Assembly: GCA_019022495.1 (NCBI GenBank)
Contig: JAFEKR010000012.1
Span: forward strand, 124,001-188,000
From: Epichloe hybrida
Lineage: Eukaryota > Ascomycota > Sordariomycetes > Hypocreales > Clavicipitaceae
Length of the DNA: 64,000 nucleotides
Direction of reading: 5' to 3'
Notes under the pieces: generated by a model
What the model was told of the DNA's origin: nothing
Databases searched by the model: none
The model's input: only the letters and a program-made list of their open reading frames with translations
Part shown: positions 12,209 through 23,074 of the stretch, in pieces
Layout: every line of letters begins with the position of its first letter
Position numbering within the stretch: position 1 is the first letter of the stretch
Position numbers and translations under genes: made by a program

Positions 12209-15200
12209 GAACTGGAGCAAAGACCAAGGGATTGTCTTTCGCCTCCCGCTCTCAAGCGAAACGGAAGGAGCCATGGAGAATGCGGGACCCGACACGGCTT
12301 GACGTGGCTTGGCCTGTCTGTTAGGCCAAGTCAGTCATCACTTCGCCCTGAAGAACTTTTGCGATGTAATCGACTGAATAGACTACACATGCACAAACTG
12401 GCTACAGATGCCTTTGCTTCACCCGTGGATTCTCTTCAAAGTGCGCAGTGGCATTCAGTGAGTGACAGCCAGCCAAAAAAAATGCTCGCGGGCGGACGGG
12501 GATTTCGTCTTGTGGCCGAAGATCGGCTGCTTTCTGCAGATGCTATCCCACGAGTCGTTTCAGGAAGTCTGCGAGAAGCAGGCGCCTGGCCAGCCTACCG
12601 ACCTAGGCCGATGATCTGACCTAGGCAGATGATCTAGCCAGGGCGACGAAGAGGAAGTCTACCGACTTTTCGGTCCGGTTGCCTGTTTGCCTGTCACTCT
12701 AATCCAATGGCAGGGCAATGCCGCCAGCCGAACATCAAACACGCTTTAAACTCGGGGTTCCAGGAGCCTGGCCTCCTGCGATGAGATTTAGGCTCGAATC
12801 AAGAGGCGTCGCCGAGACGGGTACTTGCAGGTCTCAGAAATGCCACCACCAGTGTGGCGATGTCGTGGCAGCTATCCAGCACGGCGCGATTGCACTTCAG
12901 ACCCAGCCATGAAACGTGGTATGCTGGTACCACAGATCCGTTCAGACGTGATTGAATAGGAAGCTAGCTAATCGTCAATATAGAAGAGGCCAGACAAGTC
13001 TAGTGTGTTTTCAACGGCATGCATGCTTCGTCCATCCGCGGTCGATGAAGTTCTCTTGCGGACAGGAGAAGATGGTGCAGCGATGACAAGCCATCTCTGG
13101 GCCAAGTAATCCTTCTATCAAACTCCGCCGTGATCCTCCCGTCGCCAAGCAATGGCCCAAAATGTCATGGTTTCGGGCCTTCCGTATGGCTACGCGAGTG
13201 CAAAAGAGGGTCTAGAGATCACCCTCGTCTCCATCAGGGTGACACGATGATTAGTCTCACAGCAGGGCTGCTTGAAGATGGGAGGATTCTATCCCAACAG
13301 AGCATATCAGATCAAATTTGGCAAAGTTTCGGAGGCGGGATTTTGGTGGCGAGATTTGAAGGGCCGTTGAAGAGACGGCTACGGACTGCCTCGAACCGAA
13401 ATAAAAAATACCCTTCTGATCCGTCAAAAATGGCAGTCATTGGCAGCACCAGAAGAGGCTAGTCGACCGAATGTGCCGACTGAGGGAAGAAAACAACTCT
13501 GTTCACATCAAGCTGTTTGAAAGAGACCGCATGAGTCTTGAGTGGTCTAGCTCCAGTATCGACCCGAAAAAGTCTGGATTGATGGCCGCTTTGACGGCGT
13601 GTCGCAGCTCAGCTTCATCTTTTCTACTTTCTCTAGAAAAGATATGTCCGAAAAAGCCGCCACCTAACTAATTCTTGTTGGTGTAACCCCTGGCTGCCAA
13701 TAGTGGCCAATATCAGGTCGGTGTAGTCGTCAATTGGCTGATTCGCGTGTAGGATCTTGATAGGTAATATTCGATGCGGCACTCGGACTCGAAAAGGCAA
13801 CATGAAGTTTTCAATTGAGAAAACGGCCGGCTGAACAGTTTCCTGCACTTTATCAGCCCAAGTTGATCGTGCCGTTACTGACGAAGCCAAGTTGCTAATA
13901 TCAACGGCAGTCGCGAGAAGAGAAGCTGCGTCGTGCACTAAACAAGACGTGGAATAATATTTCATCCAAGTCACCATATCACAGTCTTTCCTAGGCTCGT
14001 CAGTCTATGGGCGGAACATCTTGAACGAAAGCCTTTGAGCATTCCTGCCAGAACGATCATTTCTCTCCAGCCTGCCTCGACACAGGCTCCTCATCGGTCA
14101 ATGCGCGCTAATGGAAACTTGCTCCATGCCAAACTTTTTCACTCATTGGAAAATTAGCAATGGGATCACTCCGCATCTCCCAGATGCCTTGGCTGAATGT
14201 TCTGGATCTCCCGAAGTATATAAGGCTGCTTTTTGAAGCATGAAGAGTTGAAATTCGGCCAATATCACTCCATTCTTGGACTAGCCGAAGAGCAAGCTAT
14301 CTTGGACATAAATCGTGCCCAAAGGCTGTAAAGTGAAGCCAATGAAAGGCATTTCAACCTGAATTGTATTTTGCGTTTGATTGTGGCCCAAACCCTCCGG
14401 GGCTATGACCACTTGGGGTCCAATTTGTGGATTTATGCGCAAAATGTTACTGCTCACAATGATCGGAACAAGAACATCAAACCGAAGTCTAGAACTAGAT
14501 GGATTCTCTGAATGGATTCTCTAGATTCAGGACGTATCAGGGGGCTAAGTGTGTTGCTTCTCGTGAGCGTGGGGTTCAAAAACCAAGGATGTGAATAATG
14601 AGAATTGGAAGCCCGAAGATTAAAGCCATGCTTCGAATCGGGTATCTTTTCTTTCCCCTGTTGGAACGCTGACCCATGCACGTACCGAGCCAAGAGCAGG
14701 CGAGGGTTTCTGTGGAGATGTCGAAAGCCCTTTTTGGGAAAAGATGTAATGGGGCACGTTGAGAGAGCTCGTGTTTCAGATTGCAGCTTGCATCTCGGCC
14801 GCAGAGCGCGACAGGGCTAACACGAGGTAGCAGGGATAGTCACATGCTCTCAGAGCTGTTGGCTTGGTTATCAGATGCTTGACAGTTCTCCAGAGAGTCC
14901 TCATCTCTGGAGGGTTCAATTTGGGAACACTCAACTTGGTTCCAAAGGGAATCCCCTGCAATGACGTTAATGAGAGGGAACGGCAAAAGAGGGGATTGGA
15001 GGCATGGCATAGCCTGCGTCGCCATCCTTTCCAAATTAAAGGTGAAGGATGTCCCTGGACTAACTTGGACAAATGAGCTTCACGCCTTCTTTACGAACAA
15101 TTGTTTCGATGGCGCCTTGAAGGCGGCATACTTGGCGGCTATGGCCTAGGATTTTGTTGTACAACAAACGGTTTCAAGTTATGCACCAGCACTGCAACAC

Positions 15201-16279
15201 CCAATATGCTAGCCTAAATTTCTTTCCGTCCGAATCATTTACGAGGCAGTTGTGCGGTTCCAGATGTGATGTCTTGCGGGAACATTACATCTTGCCGGAA
15301 GCCAATTGGTTCTATGATGTATTAGCTTCGTCTTTCCCGGGATGTCATGAATTTACGACTAACAGATGTGGCTACGGTGGCAAGATGCTACCATTGTGAC
15401 CGACCTGACGATCGATGCCGTGCACATGGCACGGGTTGCATTTTAGGACAAATAGTTTGAGGCGGTATCTGAACCCTAGGCAAACCATCCAGGCTGCCAA
15501 ACCATCGGTCCAATTCATTTCTTCCTATTTGCTGGACTTCTGCGTGAGCACATGGAGTTGGTTATGCAGGGAACAATCCGACGGGCGCCCATCATTGCTT
15601 GCCTCATGCTGGCCCCGTTTGCTTAACTTCCTTGATTTCTTGAATGACCAGGCTTGCCTTCCAATGACTAGGCAACACGACAACTGTATTTGCTTCATGG
15701 TGACACTGGAAGTCATACCCGGTGACTCAAAAACCTGCGTCGTCTGTGTGAATGTTGTTTGAGGGGAAGCAAAATGGCCTGACTTTGGTGAAGGCCCGAT
15801 GCCTATCTCGGCCATGATTTCCTTCCCCCTTAAGGCTTAATTGGGGGTTTTTTTTTTTTTTGAAAAGAGAAACATGATGCTCTCATGGCCGGCTATTCTC
15901 GCCTCTGGGAAGGCGCTCTTTCCCGGCCCTGCAAGCTCAGTGTAGCAGATAGAGATTTGGCCCGTGCGGCAACGGTTTCCGGGTCACGGATGTCAGCATG
16001 GTTTCGATTCTCGGTGTCGATGAGCAAGGCGAAACGAAGCGGATTGAATGCCTTGATGATGAACGAGCCGTTGAAGAGGGTCTGGGCATGACGTGATGGA
16101 GGAATTTGGACGGAATTGATGTACGTGGTCAGGTCGCAGGTGGGTCTACTAGGTACGTACATTAGGTAGTAGGTACGTACCTAGGTATTTTGGTATTTTG
16201 TCATCTGAGGATGACAGGACATGGGTGAAGTCGATGTCGACATTGTCGAGTCATCCGTATCCCGCCATCCGCCAGCAGC

Positions 16280-16345
16280 CGAGTCTTGCGTCTGCGTCTG
16301 CGTCTACGTCTACGTCTGCATCTGCACGTGCTTCTGCTTCTGCTT
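16280..16345. repeat. Imperfect hexanucleotide repeat (TCTGCG/TCTACG)
   Basis: Variants of TCTGCG, TCTACG and TCTGCA follow one another just upstream of the start at 16420. They generate spurious Leu-Arg or Ser-Ala frames, which I do not treat as coding. Confidence 0.8.
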
Positions 16346-16419
16346 TTGTATGTGCACATATATCTGCGACCTGGGCTTGCCATCTCCATCATTACACAAC
16401 AGCGAGCACTCGCCCGGGC

Positions 16420-17899
16420 ATGCCTAAGAAGCGAAACCACGTCAGGACGTTCAAGCCTTCTCTTCCGGCGACCTCGCTCAATCCGTCGTCTACTTCTGCC
16501 AGTTCGTTCTGCTCTGCTCTACCCCTCTGCAACGTTGGACTGGAAAAGGCACCGTTCCTGCGCTGACACCATCTCATTTCCCAAATCAGCTCAATCACCA
16601 AAGAGCGTCAACGAATTGCTCGCAAACCTCCGCCACTCCGCCGCGGACCCATCATCTTCACGATCATTACCAACAACCTCTCCAAGCGTCCCTCCTGCCA
16701 TCAGAGAGATTCTTCAAATTCCAGAGACTCCGTCTCCAGTATCCCGTCGGCCAGTCCGACAGAGATTTGACATCAATGGCCGCCGACTTCCCGCCGGACC
16801 AGCACCTCCTCGAAGCTGGCTGTTGAAACAATGTGCCCAAGAGAACGTCGAGAACTCGCTTTCGCGCTCCTCACGCATAAATTACTCTAGCTTGGACGGG
16901 ACTTGTCTGCCTGATTCTCCACTACCGCATCCAGGAAGTCTGATTGACATTACTCTCAAGAGCCTAGCTGTAGACTGGGACGTTCATCGCATATACAATC
17001 AGTACCATTTGTACTTTATCCCGAGCCATCTCAAGTCCGCCCTCATTCGATATGTTGGCCTCGCTTCCGAGGGCGGCATCTCGCTCAGTGACTTGAGGAC
17101 CATCCTCGTCCCTCCCGAAGGTGTTTACGGCGATGATGAACTCGACAGCCAAGCCATTTCCAATTCTGGAATCACTTTCCTTGACCTATCTGCGTCTATG
17201 GGCAGGTCTCTCAGACTCAAAGACATACTTGATCTACTCTTCAACAATTCCAAGGCCACTGACGTCGTGGTGGTGGAAGAGGTTCAAGAGTCGTGGGAAG
17301 CAGCAAATGCAAGTCCCAGTCCTCCACGCCTGCTGCTTCCAAACCTTACTCATCTTTCGCTCGCTCTGGATCCGCAGAACAATCGAGAAGTGTCATGGAA
17401 GCAGCTCCTGACGCTCTCATCTAAGCTGCCGACCCTGACACACCTGAGTCTAGCATACTGGCCGAAGCCGTGTCTCACTCCGCGAGCCAAATACTCGACC
17501 ATCTCTGCTCCACACGGTCAAAGTATACCGTATGGCGGCACAACAATATATTCACATTCTCTTGACCATGATTGGAGCGAGGCTCTTCTCGTGCTGAGAA
17601 TGCTCAGTAACAGTCTTTATGAACTGGAGTTTTTGGATCTAACAGGTTGTGCGCCATGGTTCCAGGCTTTGCAGCGCAGAGATGGCCATGACTATGTCGA
17701 TTGGTCTGGTCCTTGGGGGAAAGTCACCGGGTTGAGACTTTTTGCAGGATGGACGCTGGGCGCGGAGGCTATGGTGTCCGACCAGGTGGCTTATACAAGT
17801 GCTGTCGACACAGCCAAGAAGGTGGAGAGGCACATCAGAAGTATGAGAGCCGGAAAGGGGAGGCTTATTACTGTAGAACGGGATGCATCGGTGACATAA
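16420..17899 (+). CDS. Conserved fungal protein of unknown function
   Basis: Exons 16420-16501 and 16590-17899 (463 aa). The 88-bp intron (GTTCGT donor, GCTGACA branch, ATCAG acceptor) joins the basic N-terminus MPKKRNHVRTFK in phase to PKSVNELLANLR. I place the start there because a basic MPKKR start followed by an SVNELLANLR-like segment looks like a familiar Pezizomycotina family. The middle (about 150-250) is hydrophilic. Residues about 300-410 carry leucine-rich-repeat-like segments (LPNLTHLSLAL, LPTLTHLSLAYW, LYELEFLDLTGC). There is no signal peptide or clear membrane span. I recall such proteins being labelled tafazzin in automatic annotation, but I see no acyltransferase HX4D motif and do not adopt that name. 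Confidence 0.8.
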
Positions 17900-18381
17900 G
17901 AGAAGCGTTTCTTGTTATAGTGCGTAGAGAGCGAACACGCACAGTCAAGAACAGTATTCGGTCGATGCTCGATGCACGATTGCCATGGCCGTAGGTAGGG
18001 TCTACTAAACTGGGAATCGTGAGGAGAAACGACGATTTTGACGACTTGATCGATGAGTGACGGACGTTTGAGTGAGACAGCCAACCCAGAGGCAGAATTT
18101 GTCCATGATGACGACGGGGGCTGCCCTAGGCAAGAGGGGCAAGTCAAGTCCAAGGAAGGGCGTGAGTCACGCCGGGAAGACAAGACAAGATGCCAGACTC
18201 AGAGCAGCCATCCACTTTCTTAACCATCTTGGTCTGCCATGATTTTCGGTTCAGTTCCAATTCCAATTCCAATTCCAATTCTAATTCTAATTCCTATTCC
18301 TATTCCTATTCCTATTCCTATTCCTATTCCTATTCCTATTTGTTTCCCAAGCAAGCGTTTGCATTCCTCCTCCTCAACCCC
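17900..18381. other. Intergenic region and ABCF promoter
   Basis: A 480-bp spacer between two genes on the + strand. Its second half is dominated by the hexanucleotide repeat at 18253-18341; nothing else is recognisable. Confidence 0.6.
18253..18341. repeat. Hexanucleotide repeat drifting from AATTCC to CTATTC
   Basis: AATTCC units change through AATTCT to TTCCTA units in a single array of about 14 hexamers. It ends 40 bp before the ABCF start and stays open in frame with it, so a longer Ser-Asn/Ser-Tyr N-terminus is formally possible. I regard it as leader or promoter. Confidence 0.9.
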
Positions 18382-18733
18382 ATGGCGTCCATGTCATCCG
18401 AGTCAGCGGCCACCATTCTGTGCACTGCAAAGCAGACTCGGTTCCATGTCGATGCGCCCAATTATCGAGAGGTGAGATAACAACCACGGGACTGAACCTT
18501 GATGCCTCTGCATATTCGCTAACTCGGACCCATCTCTGGGATGCAATAGCTCGATGTCACGGGCCTGCAGATCCTCGTCACATCAGACGACAAGGGCTCC
18601 TCTTCTTCTGCAAAGAGCAAGTCAAAAACTCGCTCCGAGGGTCTTGAGATATTGTCCAATGCCAAGCTGCTCTTGAAGGAAGGGCAACGATACGCACTCG
18701 TGGGTCGCAACGGTGCTGGAAAGTCTAGTACGT

Positions 18734-18773
<40 letters not shown>

Positions 18774-20948
18774 TCACTAAAATACTGGCATTTACTAAAA
18801 ACCGGTTGCAAAAAGCTTTACTAAGGGCCGTTGCGGACAAGCTCATTCCTGGCATCCCCGAAGGTACCAGGATCGCTCTTCTCCAGCAAAGCAGGTTGGT
18901 TGATGAGAATGATCATGGGGAATCGGCCGACAAGAATGGGCAGCAACAAAGCGTGCTTCAAGAAGTCATTGACCGAGCGACTTCCAGAGACACCGTCCAA
19001 CAGGAGATACAGTGTAAGTGGGCGTTTTTAAAGTCTCATGCCTGACTGCCTAGGAATATTGCTAAACCCGCGGCCGCCTGCCCAAGTCTTGACCGATGAC
19101 GTTGATGCGTCGGATCCATACAGCCCTGTCAGAGCGTTGCGATCACTCAAGCATGAGCGTTTACAGAAACGTCTATTCAGGCTCGACAAAGACGCCCGGC
19201 TGCGAAGTGGTGCCCGAGGCATGCAAGCGCGCAAAGCTCTCGTGGCATTCGAGAAGGTGGTCGCAGAGTCTGATGCCATGTAAGCCAAGTCCCGACTCAT
19301 AACTACCTACTACCTCTTCTTCTTCTTCTTCTTCTTCTTCTTCTTCTTCTTCTTCTTCTCAGTCAGACGAACGGCCTAACGGGCAGTGAAAAGGATCAAT
19401 CAGCCAGGCAATGAAATCACTCCAGAAATCCTGCAAGCAGAGACGCAAGAAGCTGCAGACATGCTTGCAGTCCTACAAATCCAAATTGAGCCGTCTCGCC
19501 TTGCACAAATCGAAAGCAAAGCCAAAGCTATCCTCACGGGTCTCGGATTCAGCCATGATGGCATGGCGAAGCCCATTACCAGCATGTCCGGAGGTTGGCA
19601 TATGCGCGCTGCTCTCGCTGCGGCTCTGCTGCAGGACGCAGACATTCTGATCCTCGACGAGCCCACCAACTTCCTCGACTTGCTGGGCATAGTTTGGCTG
19701 CAGCGATACCTACAGCATCTCGCCAAAGGAGATAAACCGCCCACCGTCGTGATTGTATCGCACGACCGAGACTTCATTTCAGTGTGTACTCACCTGATGA
19801 TCCTCAAAGACAAGCAGCTCGCCTACTTCCACGGCGACCTCCCAACGTATGAGGCGTCCCAGGCCGAGCGCAAGCTCTGGCTCAGGAAGATGAAGGCGGC
19901 CCAGGACAAGCAGCGAGCACACATGGAAAAGTCGATTGTGCAGAACATGAAAGCTGGCAAGGCGAACGACGACACCAACAAGATTCGTCAGGCAAAGTCT
20001 CGCCAGAAGAAGCTCGATGATAGAATGGGCATGCAAGTGAACGCCAAAGGGCACCGGTTCAAACTCAACGGTGATCTCGTCGGATGGCACCTCACTTCTC
20101 GGGAGGAAATCGACATGCCTCCCGAGGAGAGACCGGTCGTCATCACGCTCCCTGAACCACCAGACCTGCGCTTCCCCGGTTCCTTGCTCTCTCTCGAGGA
20201 TGCTTCGTTCCGCTACAAGCCAGACCTACCCCTGGTGTTCAACGGCATCAACCTCACCGTCGGGATGGGCGACCGGATCGGCATTCTCGGTCTCAACGGC
20301 GCCGGCAAATCCACACTGATCAAGATGCTCGTCGAAGAATCCCGCCCTAGCTCGGGTTCCGTCACCACCCATCCGCGTCTCAGGCTAGGATACTACTCCC
20401 AGCACGCCGTCGAGGCCATCAAATCCATTGGCAGGGAGGAGCCTGCGCTCACAGCTCTCGGCCTCCTCGCCCGCGAGGTCGATGGCGAGATGAAGGAAGG
20501 CGAAATCCGCGGTCTGCTGGGCGAGCTCGGTCTTCCCGGCCGGATCGCCTCCGACGTCCCCGTCCGCAAGCTCTCCGGAGGGCAGCTAGTCCGTTGCGAA
20601 CTCGCCCGTCTGCTTTGGCGCCGCCCTCACTGTCTGGTTCTCGATGAAGTCACCACTCATTTAGACTACGAGACGGCCACGGCGCTCAGAGTAGCCCTGA
20701 ACAGCTGGGAAGGAGCGGTGGTGCTGGTGAGCCACGATCGATGGTTCATGCGCGGCGCCGTGGAGGGCAATCTGGACGACGATGATGACGGTGACGATGA
20801 CGGCGAGGACGCGCCGCCGAGAAGGAGGGTCGTGTATCGGCTGAAGGGGGCTCAGATGGTCGAGTTGGAGAATGGCGTGGAGGATTTCGAGAATCTGATG
20901 CAGAAGAGGGTGAGCAAGTTGTTGGGTGGACTGAGGTTGTTTTTGTGA
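18382..20948 (+). CDS. ABCF-family ATPase (Gcn20/EF3-like twin ABC protein)
   Basis: Exons 18382-18471, 18550-18727, 18816-19013, 19087-19279 and 19394-20948 (737 aa) keep a single frame. It has two ATP-binding cassettes and no membrane segments, the plan of soluble ABCF proteins that act on ribosomes. Cassette 1 has Walker A GRNGAGKST (split by intron 2, T90), signature MSGGW (about 284-288) and Walker B LILDEPTNFLD (305-315). Cassette 2 has GLNGAGKST (519-527), LSGGQ (613-617) and an altered Walker B, CLVLDEVTTHLD (633-644), in place of LDEPTNHLD. A charged linker lies near 377-430, and an acidic Asp/Glu run near 681-693. Introns 2-4 appear to use AAG acceptors. Intron 2 holds 35 T and intron 4 holds about 15 TTC units. 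It is not clearly Gcn20, Arb1 or New1, so no symbol is given. Confidence 0.85.
19313..19360. repeat. (TTC)n repeat inside an ABCF intron
   Basis: About 15 TTC units in intron 4 of the ABCF gene, upstream of the branch-like GCCTAAC at 19373-19379. Confidence 0.9.
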
Positions 20949-21196
20949 AGAAAGATGGCTCGGCCATGATACGGCATACACGATAAAACTGGGGATTTGA
21001 ACGAAGAAGCGGGAGTTGGGAACTGGGTCTCTCTCTTTTCTTCTTTTTTTTTTTGCCAACGATTCTTTTTTCCTTGTCTTGTATGCCCTGAATTCACTCA
21101 TCATTCTTCTCTTTTCTGATCAACGGGTTGTGTAGCCAGCGCAACGGGGAATTTTCCAGTACCGTTTCGTTTCGCAACTTCACCATCGCCTACCGC

Positions 21197-22747
21197 CTAT
21201 CCATGCAACAACACCCTCTCGTCAACCAGGACCCTAAACGCCGCCTCCTCGACAGCCTCGACAACCATCCCCCCTCCCCTCTCAACATGGACAATCGTCC
21301 CATCCACACAAAACTTCCTCCACCTCCCATCCTCTTCCTGCGTCACGACCCTCACCCTTTCCACCTCCTCATACCGCACCTTCTCGCCGTCCTCCCACTC
21401 CAGCAGCGTATGTTTCCCGCCGTCGTACGCGCCCATCATCACCTCCACCGTCTTCTTTTCGCCCACGGGCCCAAACTGCACCAGACGCAGCTTGCCGTCC
21501 AACGGCCTCGTCCCCGGCGAGACGGTGAACGTCTTTTCCAGATTGCTGACCATGGAAACGAGGACGTAGCCGTGCGTGTCGCGCCCAACACGTCGGTATT
21601 CCGGCTCGGAAGACGTCATGACCTCGACGCTCGCTCGGTAAGGGTGCGATTCCCGGAGGAGTTGCTGCGCGGCCATGCCGAAGCGCTTGCTTCCGTGGAC
21701 GCGGTACTCTGGCGTGTCGCTTTCGCAGACGATGCTCGCGTGGAGGGCGTAGCTGGCGACTACGGCGCCGTAGAGGTGCGAAACTGCCGTGTCTTTTCGT
21801 GGCCCGAGGCATGTCTCGGGATTACTGCCGTCGTCGGCAGTCGAGGTGTGTGACACAATGTGCGAGCCTGGCGTGAATGACGCCTTGAAAAGGGGCAGTC
21901 TCGCGGGTGTTCCGGTGAATAATGTGCGCAGGGAGAGGACGAGCAGTGTTGGGCCAGGGCTCCTCGATTCAACAGGTTTGTGGAGGGAATGGAAGAGGGC
22001 ATTTGCCGTGCCGAGGGGCAGGAGGGCCAGGAGAGGAAGTTTCGCCGCCTTTACCTTTGCCTTCGCCTTCGCCTTCGCCACCTCTTCGTCCGTGTTGCTT
22101 TCGCGGCCGTTGAGGAGATCGACGACTCCGCCGTCGCCGCTTATCAAGATGATGGTTTTGGACGGCCCAGATGGGTGTAGGGACTTGGCGTATCTTCGTA
22201 CGCTCTGGGCGTCTTGCGTGATGATGGTGTTCCATGGTTGTTGCCCCGTCGCCGTGTGGCCGGGCTGCAGGACGACTTGAAGGAGGGGGCGAACAACGTC
22301 TTGCCAGAAAGGCCGGGCTCGTCCTACGCCCGACTTGGTGGACACGACCACGTCGACTTCATTGTGCGGCGTCTGTTGCAAGTGCGGCGGGGGGTGTGAG
22401 AGCAGAGGTGCGTTGAGGAGCTCATCGGGGATGGCGTGGGTGGTGAGAAGAAGGAGTGAGGTTGGATGGGCTGGGTTGTCTGGGTTGTCTGCGGCGTCTT
22501 CTCTCAGGCAGCAGATGATGTACTTGTCTGCTTGCGTCGCTGACCGAGTCGGGTGTATGGTGAAGAGAACTTGGTCAATGGTGGTTTGTCCGCTTGAGTC
22601 ATCATTGGCATGTGTCCACGTGAGGTTGCCGTCTTGAAGCTGGACGTTCTCAACTTGTAAAGTTGCGCCGGGGGGCCCCGCGCTGAGCGCGTCATCTTGA
22701 GATTCTGGCGGTGTTGGTGCAGGGGGGTCGGAGCTGTTGACAAACAT
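21197..22747 (-). CDS. Diacylglycerol/sphingoid-base kinase-like protein
   Basis: An uninterrupted frame of 516 aa from the ATG at 22747; an ATG 48 bp upstream would add 16 residues of little character. The diacylglycerol-kinase catalytic domain is marked by VDVVVSTKSGVGRA (about 131-144) followed by ILISGDGGVVDLLNG (about 200-214), where GDGG is the nucleotide-binding signature of the family. PLGTANAL follows at the position of the usual GTGN motif. Members phosphorylate sphingoid bases, ceramide or diacylglycerol with ATP. The substrate cannot be read from the sequence and no membrane span is obvious. It ends 248 bp from the ABCF stop, in a tail-to-tail arrangement, and lies 327 bp downstream of the TRM1 stop on the same strand. 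Confidence 0.82.
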   Translation of the reverse strand: MFVNSSDPPAPTPPESQDDALSAGPPGATLQVENVQLQDGNLTWTHANDDSSGQTTIDQVLFTIHPTRSATQADKYIICCLREDAADNPDNPAHPTSLLLLTTHAIPDELLNAPLLSHPPPHLQQTPHNEVDVVVSTKSGVGRARPFWQDVVRPLLQVVLQPGHTATGQQPWNTIITQDAQSVRRYAKSLHPSGPSKTIILISGDGGVVDLLNGRESNTDEEVAKAKAKAKVKAAKLPLLALLPLGTANALFHSLHKPVESRSPGPTLLVLSLRTLFTGTPARLPLFKASFTPGSHIVSHTSTADDGSNPETCLGPRKDTAVSHLYGAVVASYALHASIVCESDTPEYRVHGSKRFGMAAQQLLRESHPYRASVEVMTSSEPEYRRVGRDTHGYVLVSMVSNLEKTFTVSPGTRPLDGKLRLVQFGPVGEKKTVEVMMGAYDGGKHTLLEWEDGEKVRYEEVERVRVVTQEEDGRWRKFCVDGTIVHVERGGGMVVEAVEEAAFRVLVDERVLLHG

Positions 22748-23074
22748 GATGCGGAATGAGAAAGAGATTCGAGAGTGGCAACAAGATGATTCCAATGTTC
22801 CTGTGCGAAACGCTCATTGATCTCTACGATGCCGGTACGTACAGTAGTAGGGGTGTACTCCGTAATACCTAGCTAGGCAGATGAAGCACGTCAGCTTCCA
22901 TCAGCTCCAGTGGGGCTGGGAACCTCGTCCTGCCTCGGACTACCTCGGACTACCTGGGACTACCTGTGAACCTACAGACCGAGGTACGAGGTAGTAAGTA
23001 GCATGTTTCTACATCCCATCCCGCTGGCTCCCGTCTTCCATGTCCTTGTGCGCGTTGATTCCAGACCATCTAGA
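22748..23074. other. Spacer between TRM1 and the lipid-kinase gene
   Basis: It contains TACTCCGTA at 22856 and a small tandem repeat around GGACTACCT (about 22935-22970). It must serve as terminator of TRM1 and promoter of the kinase-like gene. Confidence 0.5.

Larger units (their letters stand above)
9161..16419. other. 7.3-kb region without a convincing gene
   Basis: This lies between the divergent starts of vib-1 and the gene at 16420. Open frames are short, overlap on both strands and show no recognisable motif. Visible structure includes the 7-bp tandem repeat at 12163-12208, a poly-T run near 15850, and a 14-bp palindrome at 16170-16183. Part of it may be the promoter and leader of vib-1; the rest could be old decayed sequence. 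I see no tRNA or other RNA gene. Confidence 0.5.

Noticed and set aside
13633..13977. A 114-codon - strand frame as a gene fragment
   Set aside because: Composition is protein-like, but no family is recognised, neighbours give no continuing exon and no splice sites stand out.
18190..18381. An N-terminal Ser-Asn/Ser-Tyr extension of the ABCF protein
   Set aside because: It is encoded only by the hexanucleotide repeat; the ATG at 18382 is followed by normal protein sequence.
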